24,944 nucleotides of DNA, taken from NCBI GenBank assembly GCA_002417975.1, contig DIDE01000010.1, forward strand, positions 1 through 24,944, read 5' to 3'. Each line of letters opens with the position of its first letter. Position 1 is the stretch's first letter. Positions 22,831 through 24,944 of the stretch are shown here, piece by piece. The translations under genes were made by a program, and so were the position numbers. Source of the stretch: Eggerthellaceae bacterium UBA5808 (GTDB taxonomy: Bacteria; Actinomycetota; Coriobacteriia; Coriobacteriales; Eggerthellaceae). A model generated the notes under the pieces. The model was not told the origin of the DNA, did no database searches, and saw only the letters and a list, made by a program, of their open reading frames with translations.

Positions 22831-23040
22831 GAGCGCGCCTGTTACGATGATGCTACGACTTTATGCACAACAATTTTATTCGCAGTTGTACAGACAGCAT
22901 GCCTGCTACGATGCTGCTACATTCGACCTGCATTTTGCCATCGTGTTGCGTATTCGTTGCTCAGACAGCGTCTTGGTTGCTACGATAGCGCTTCGTTTGA
23001 TCATGTTTACGCGACGTTTGATATATAAGTAGCGGTATGT
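22831..23040 (+). pseudogene. Second, opposite-strand repeat remnant
   Basis: Three copies of a (C/T)TACGAT-type core on plus (22842, 22906 and 22980), spaced 64 and 74 nt, sit in shifting frames. Their translations (CYDDATTLCTTILF, CYDAATFDL, CYDSASFDHV) again resemble AF-x-x-C-x-SL units of BspA-like repeats. No continuous coding frame with a ribosome site covers them. It may be debris of the same or a related surface-protein gene, inverted relative to the first. Confidence 0.3.
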
Positions 23041-23097
23041 ATCGCTTACAAGGAGCCCTATTCCTTCGCAAATAATACTTATCATCCATCACGCACC

Positions 23098-24054
23098 TTA
23101 GCGTGAGCGACGGCCCCGTGCAGATGCACGTTTGGATTCTTCGGAGCGACGCGTTTGCTGCTCGTTTTCATCGCGTAGACGTATATACGATTCCAACCGT
23201 TCGATTGGGATACGTCCATCATCCACTGCTGCACGAACAGCGCAACCTGGCTCTCCCCCATGGCGGCAATCTCGAAAACGACACTCTTGAGCATAAGCAA
23301 CAATATCAGCAAATGCACGATTGATTCCATCTTCGGCATTCCACATACCAAGTCCGCGAACTCCTGGCATATCGATAATTGATCCACCATTGGCAACGGA
23401 AACCATCGATCGTGCAACGGTCGTGTGTCGACCTTTGCCGTCATACGCGCGCACATCCGCTGTTCGTTGCGTATCCGTTCCAGCAAGTTCATTCACTAAC
23501 GACGATTTACCTACACCAGATCGACCCATCAACACCGCATATGAAGATGGAGGAATCAGAGCGCGCAAATGATCAATGGATGCCGAATCAGAAACTGAAA
23601 CAGGAATGACAGGAACAGATTCAGCTGTCATATTTTTCACAAGATGATATGCCACATCCCGCTCATCCGGTGAGACTAAGTCACATTTAGTAAGCGCAAC
23701 TGCTACATGTGCACCCGTTTCGTAGGCAACAACAAGTTCCCTCTCAAGAAGACGAATATTGTCATCAACAACCGTATGCGCAACAATCACCAAGTCAAAA
23801 TTGGCAGCTAGTACCTGCGGGAGTTCCCGTTCGGACGGATCGCGCCGAACCAGTTGTGTTGTACGTGGGTAGACCGAAACAATCTGCCCATAGTCGACAT
23901 CATCGGACATATCGACATCAACAAGATCACCCACTGTTGCGCGAACCGTATGCTGCTTCACTAAAGATGTCGCGTGCTGACAGCGAAGTTCATCCCCTTG
24001 CTCTAAACGAACAAGCGGAAATCCTCGGTCGAGTTGAATAACGCGACCCTTCAT
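23098..24054 (-). CDS. rsgA: Ribosome small-subunit-dependent GTPase RsgA
   Basis: A 318-residue circularly permuted GTPase that helps late maturation of the 30S subunit. The order is diagnostic: an N-terminal OB-like part (about 1-75), then G4 TKCD (122-125), then G1 GRSGVGKSS (177-185), G3 DMPG (228-231), and a zinc site Cys258-x4-Cys263-x-His265-x5-Cys271 (CRFRDCRHGGEPGC). The G2 region holds GRHTT, which fits the family. A basic tail (KRASARGRRSR) ends the protein and could touch rRNA. The ribosome site before the ATG is weak (GAG 8 nt upstream). The 96-nt gap to the upstream gene suggests its own promoter, not located. Confidence 0.96.
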   Translation of the reverse strand: MKGRVIQLDRGFPLVRLEQGDELRCQHATSLVKQHTVRATVGDLVDVDMSDDVDYGQIVSVYPRTTQLVRRDPSERELPQVLAANFDLVIVAHTVVDDNIRLLERELVVAYETGAHVAVALTKCDLVSPDERDVAYHLVKNMTAESVPVIPVSVSDSASIDHLRALIPPSSYAVLMGRSGVGKSSLVNELAGTDTQRTADVRAYDGKGRHTTVARSMVSVANGGSIIDMPGVRGLGMWNAEDGINRAFADIVAYAQECRFRDCRHGGEPGCAVRAAVDDGRIPIERLESYIRLRDENEQQTRRSEESKRASARGRRSR

Positions 24055-24150
24055 GCAGCATCTCGCAGCACATAGTTGTCTGAACGCAACATAAGCATAG
24101 AAGCTATATCACATACACGCGCCACACTATAAGTTAAACATCCGCTCATA

Positions 24151-24732
24151 CTATCGATCTCTCTCGCGCAGGAAATGATACAGCAGCGCAAGCGCAGCAC
24201 CGAGCACTATCATAATCACACCGGGAATAAAATGTGTGGCGTCGAACGTATCAGGATGTGATTTGCCTGGTTGCACAATAGATACGGTATCAGCATGAAT
24301 ATCCATAATGCCCTCATGCGTCGAGCACGCAAGATGGAAGGTACCTTTTACGCGAATAATTGTTCCGGTTGATCCATAGCTTCCGTATGAATCAATATTA
24401 TTCGCCTGTGCCTCGGACATAAGCACCGATATGGTGCCTCCCTGAGAATCGGTACCATTAAGCGTAATCCAGTACATCCCAGGATCCTCTTCGGATGCAA
24501 TGCGATCTCCTACAACTTCTCCCGTAATACGAACCTGTTCGTTGTTATACGAAATATCGGCATTATTTAAATCATGAATATTTGTATCGTAGAGGAACGA
24601 ACTATCGGGAACTTGCTGAGGATTAACGTAGTTGTCATCGGCATCAAGCGGCTCCTCCGCGGCAAATGCGTAAGACGCAGAGCAGAGCACCACACATACG
24701 CATCCTAATAACGTGCAGAATATCTTTTTCAT
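24151..24732 (-). CDS. Secreted, C-terminally anchored protein with an OB-like domain, function unknown
   Basis: 193 residues. MKKIFCTLLGCVCVVLCSASYAFA is a signal peptide with probable cleavage after AFA. The exported part (about 60-155) has a beta-rich pattern (VRITGEVVGDRI, then YWITLNGTDSQGGTISVLM, then GTIIRVKGTFHLACSTHEG, then MDIHADTVSIV) that resembles an OB fold. A single hydrophobic segment at about 168-186 anchors it, ending in the basic RERDR. It lacks the CcmE heme-binding His-x-x-x-Tyr, so I do not call it CcmE although the fold is similar. ATG at 24732 is chosen because the signal peptide begins there; it overlaps the stop of the small upstream gene by ATGA. The two were probably co-translated and may act together at the membrane. 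Confidence 0.75.
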   Translation of the reverse strand: MKKIFCTLLGCVCVVLCSASYAFAAEEPLDADDNYVNPQQVPDSSFLYDTNIHDLNNADISYNNEQVRITGEVVGDRIASEEDPGMYWITLNGTDSQGGTISVLMSEAQANNIDSYGSYGSTGTIIRVKGTFHLACSTHEGIMDIHADTVSIVQPGKSHPDTFDATHFIPGVIMIVLGAALALLYHFLRERDR

Positions 24733-24866
24733 CCGAGCATCAACCGCACTATACAGATCACAACAATAAAAAATAGGATAAGACAACAACAGAACAAGAC
24801 AGTAAAAACGAACCCTCGAATGGGGGTACGATAGTCTTTCTTCTGATCTTTCTTCTTATAATACAT
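24729..24866 (-). CDS. 45-residue single-pass membrane protein
   Basis: A short frame: MYYKKKDQKKDYRTPIRG, then a hydrophobic stretch with three Cys in a row (FVFTVLFCCCLILFFIVVIC), then a short tail IVRLMLG. The basic N-terminus predicts a cytoplasmic start and one membrane helix. Its stop overlaps the start of the secreted protein by four bases (ATGA). A TAGAAT (-10-like) lies exactly six bases before the ATG, the same geometry as at addB, so it may be leaderless. No family is recognised. The ATGA overlap, the membrane helix and the promoter together support it as real. Confidence 0.6.
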   Translation of the reverse strand: MYYKKKDQKKDYRTPIRGFVFTVLFCCCLILFFIVVICIVRLMLG

Positions 24867-24872
24867 GCCGCT

Positions 24873-24878
24873 ATTCTA
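24873..24878 (-). promoter_or_regulatory. -10 element giving a leaderless start for the small membrane protein
   Basis: On the minus strand TAGAAT (24878-24873) is followed by six bases and then the ATG at 24866. There is no TG extension and no clear -35. The bases beyond, to 24944, show no further feature. Confidence 0.4.
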
Positions 24879-24944
24879 TCGTATCAGTAAGATCATGAGT
24901 GACTTTGTTCGAAACTTGTTCAACTTTGCACGATCCTAACACTG

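Noticed and set aside
24151..24732. CcmE cytochrome c maturation protein
   Set aside because: The heme-binding His-x-x-x-Tyr is not present and no other ccm gene is near; only the OB-like fold fits.
1..24944. CRISPR array, insertion sequence or prophage
   Set aside because: No regular spaced repeats, transposase, integrase or phage protein was seen; the 63-bp repeat has no unique spacers and translates in frame.

Overview
The window looks like chromosomal DNA of a low-to-moderate GC actinobacterium that respires with menaquinone. The gene set (menaquinone operon, UbiB-like kinase, LytR-CpsA-Psr wall enzyme, adjacent AddB/AddA-like genes, RsgA) and several genes with no or almost no 5' leader fit the Coriobacteriia, perhaps a Cryptobacterium-like Eggerthellaceae. 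That placement is inference; no rRNA or other marker settles it. I saw no insertion sequence, phage gene, integrase or CRISPR array.

Layout. 1-6489 (minus): a menaquinone run in the order menF-menD-menH-menB-menE, with menE running off the left edge. MenF and MenD overlap by 8 nt. MenD carries a long, low-complexity N-terminal extension of about 327 residues. MenC is not in this stretch. 6758-8041 (minus): LCP wall-polymer ligase. 8212-8868 (minus): HAD phosphatase behind a possible structured leader. 9250-9324 (minus): tRNA-Gly(CCC) with encoded CCA. 9351-11710 (minus): UbiB/ABC1 kinase and a DJ-1/PfpI protein. 11968-13398 (plus): soluble PAS-GGDEF diguanylate cyclase. 13399-14037: a non-coding region with very strong hairpins. 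14038-20585 (plus): addB-addA, overlapping by ATGA and probably starting as a leaderless mRNA. 20586-21211: a non-coding region with a candidate tiny RNA (promoter, hairpin, T-run) and a perfect 17-bp inverted repeat. 21212-22036 (minus): amidohydrolase with a palindrome over its promoter. 22330-23040: decayed tandem repeats that resemble BspA-type leucine-rich repeats. 23098-24866 (minus): RsgA, a secreted membrane-anchored OB-like protein and, overlapping it by ATGA, an unlisted 45-residue membrane protein.

How the parts fit. MenF, D, H, B and E take chorismate to 1,4-dihydroxynaphthoyl-CoA, apart from the MenC dehydration step. The UbiB-like kinase is a plausible quinone-related partner. 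AddA and AddB together would form an end-resecting helicase-nuclease. The most unusual material is non-coding: the hairpin cluster at 13552-13732, whose loops are G/A-rich on plus and C/U-rich (anti-Shine-Dalgarno-like) on minus, and the roughly 55-nt RNA at 20904-20959 with a C-rich loop. All calls come from reading the sequence; no database search was run.
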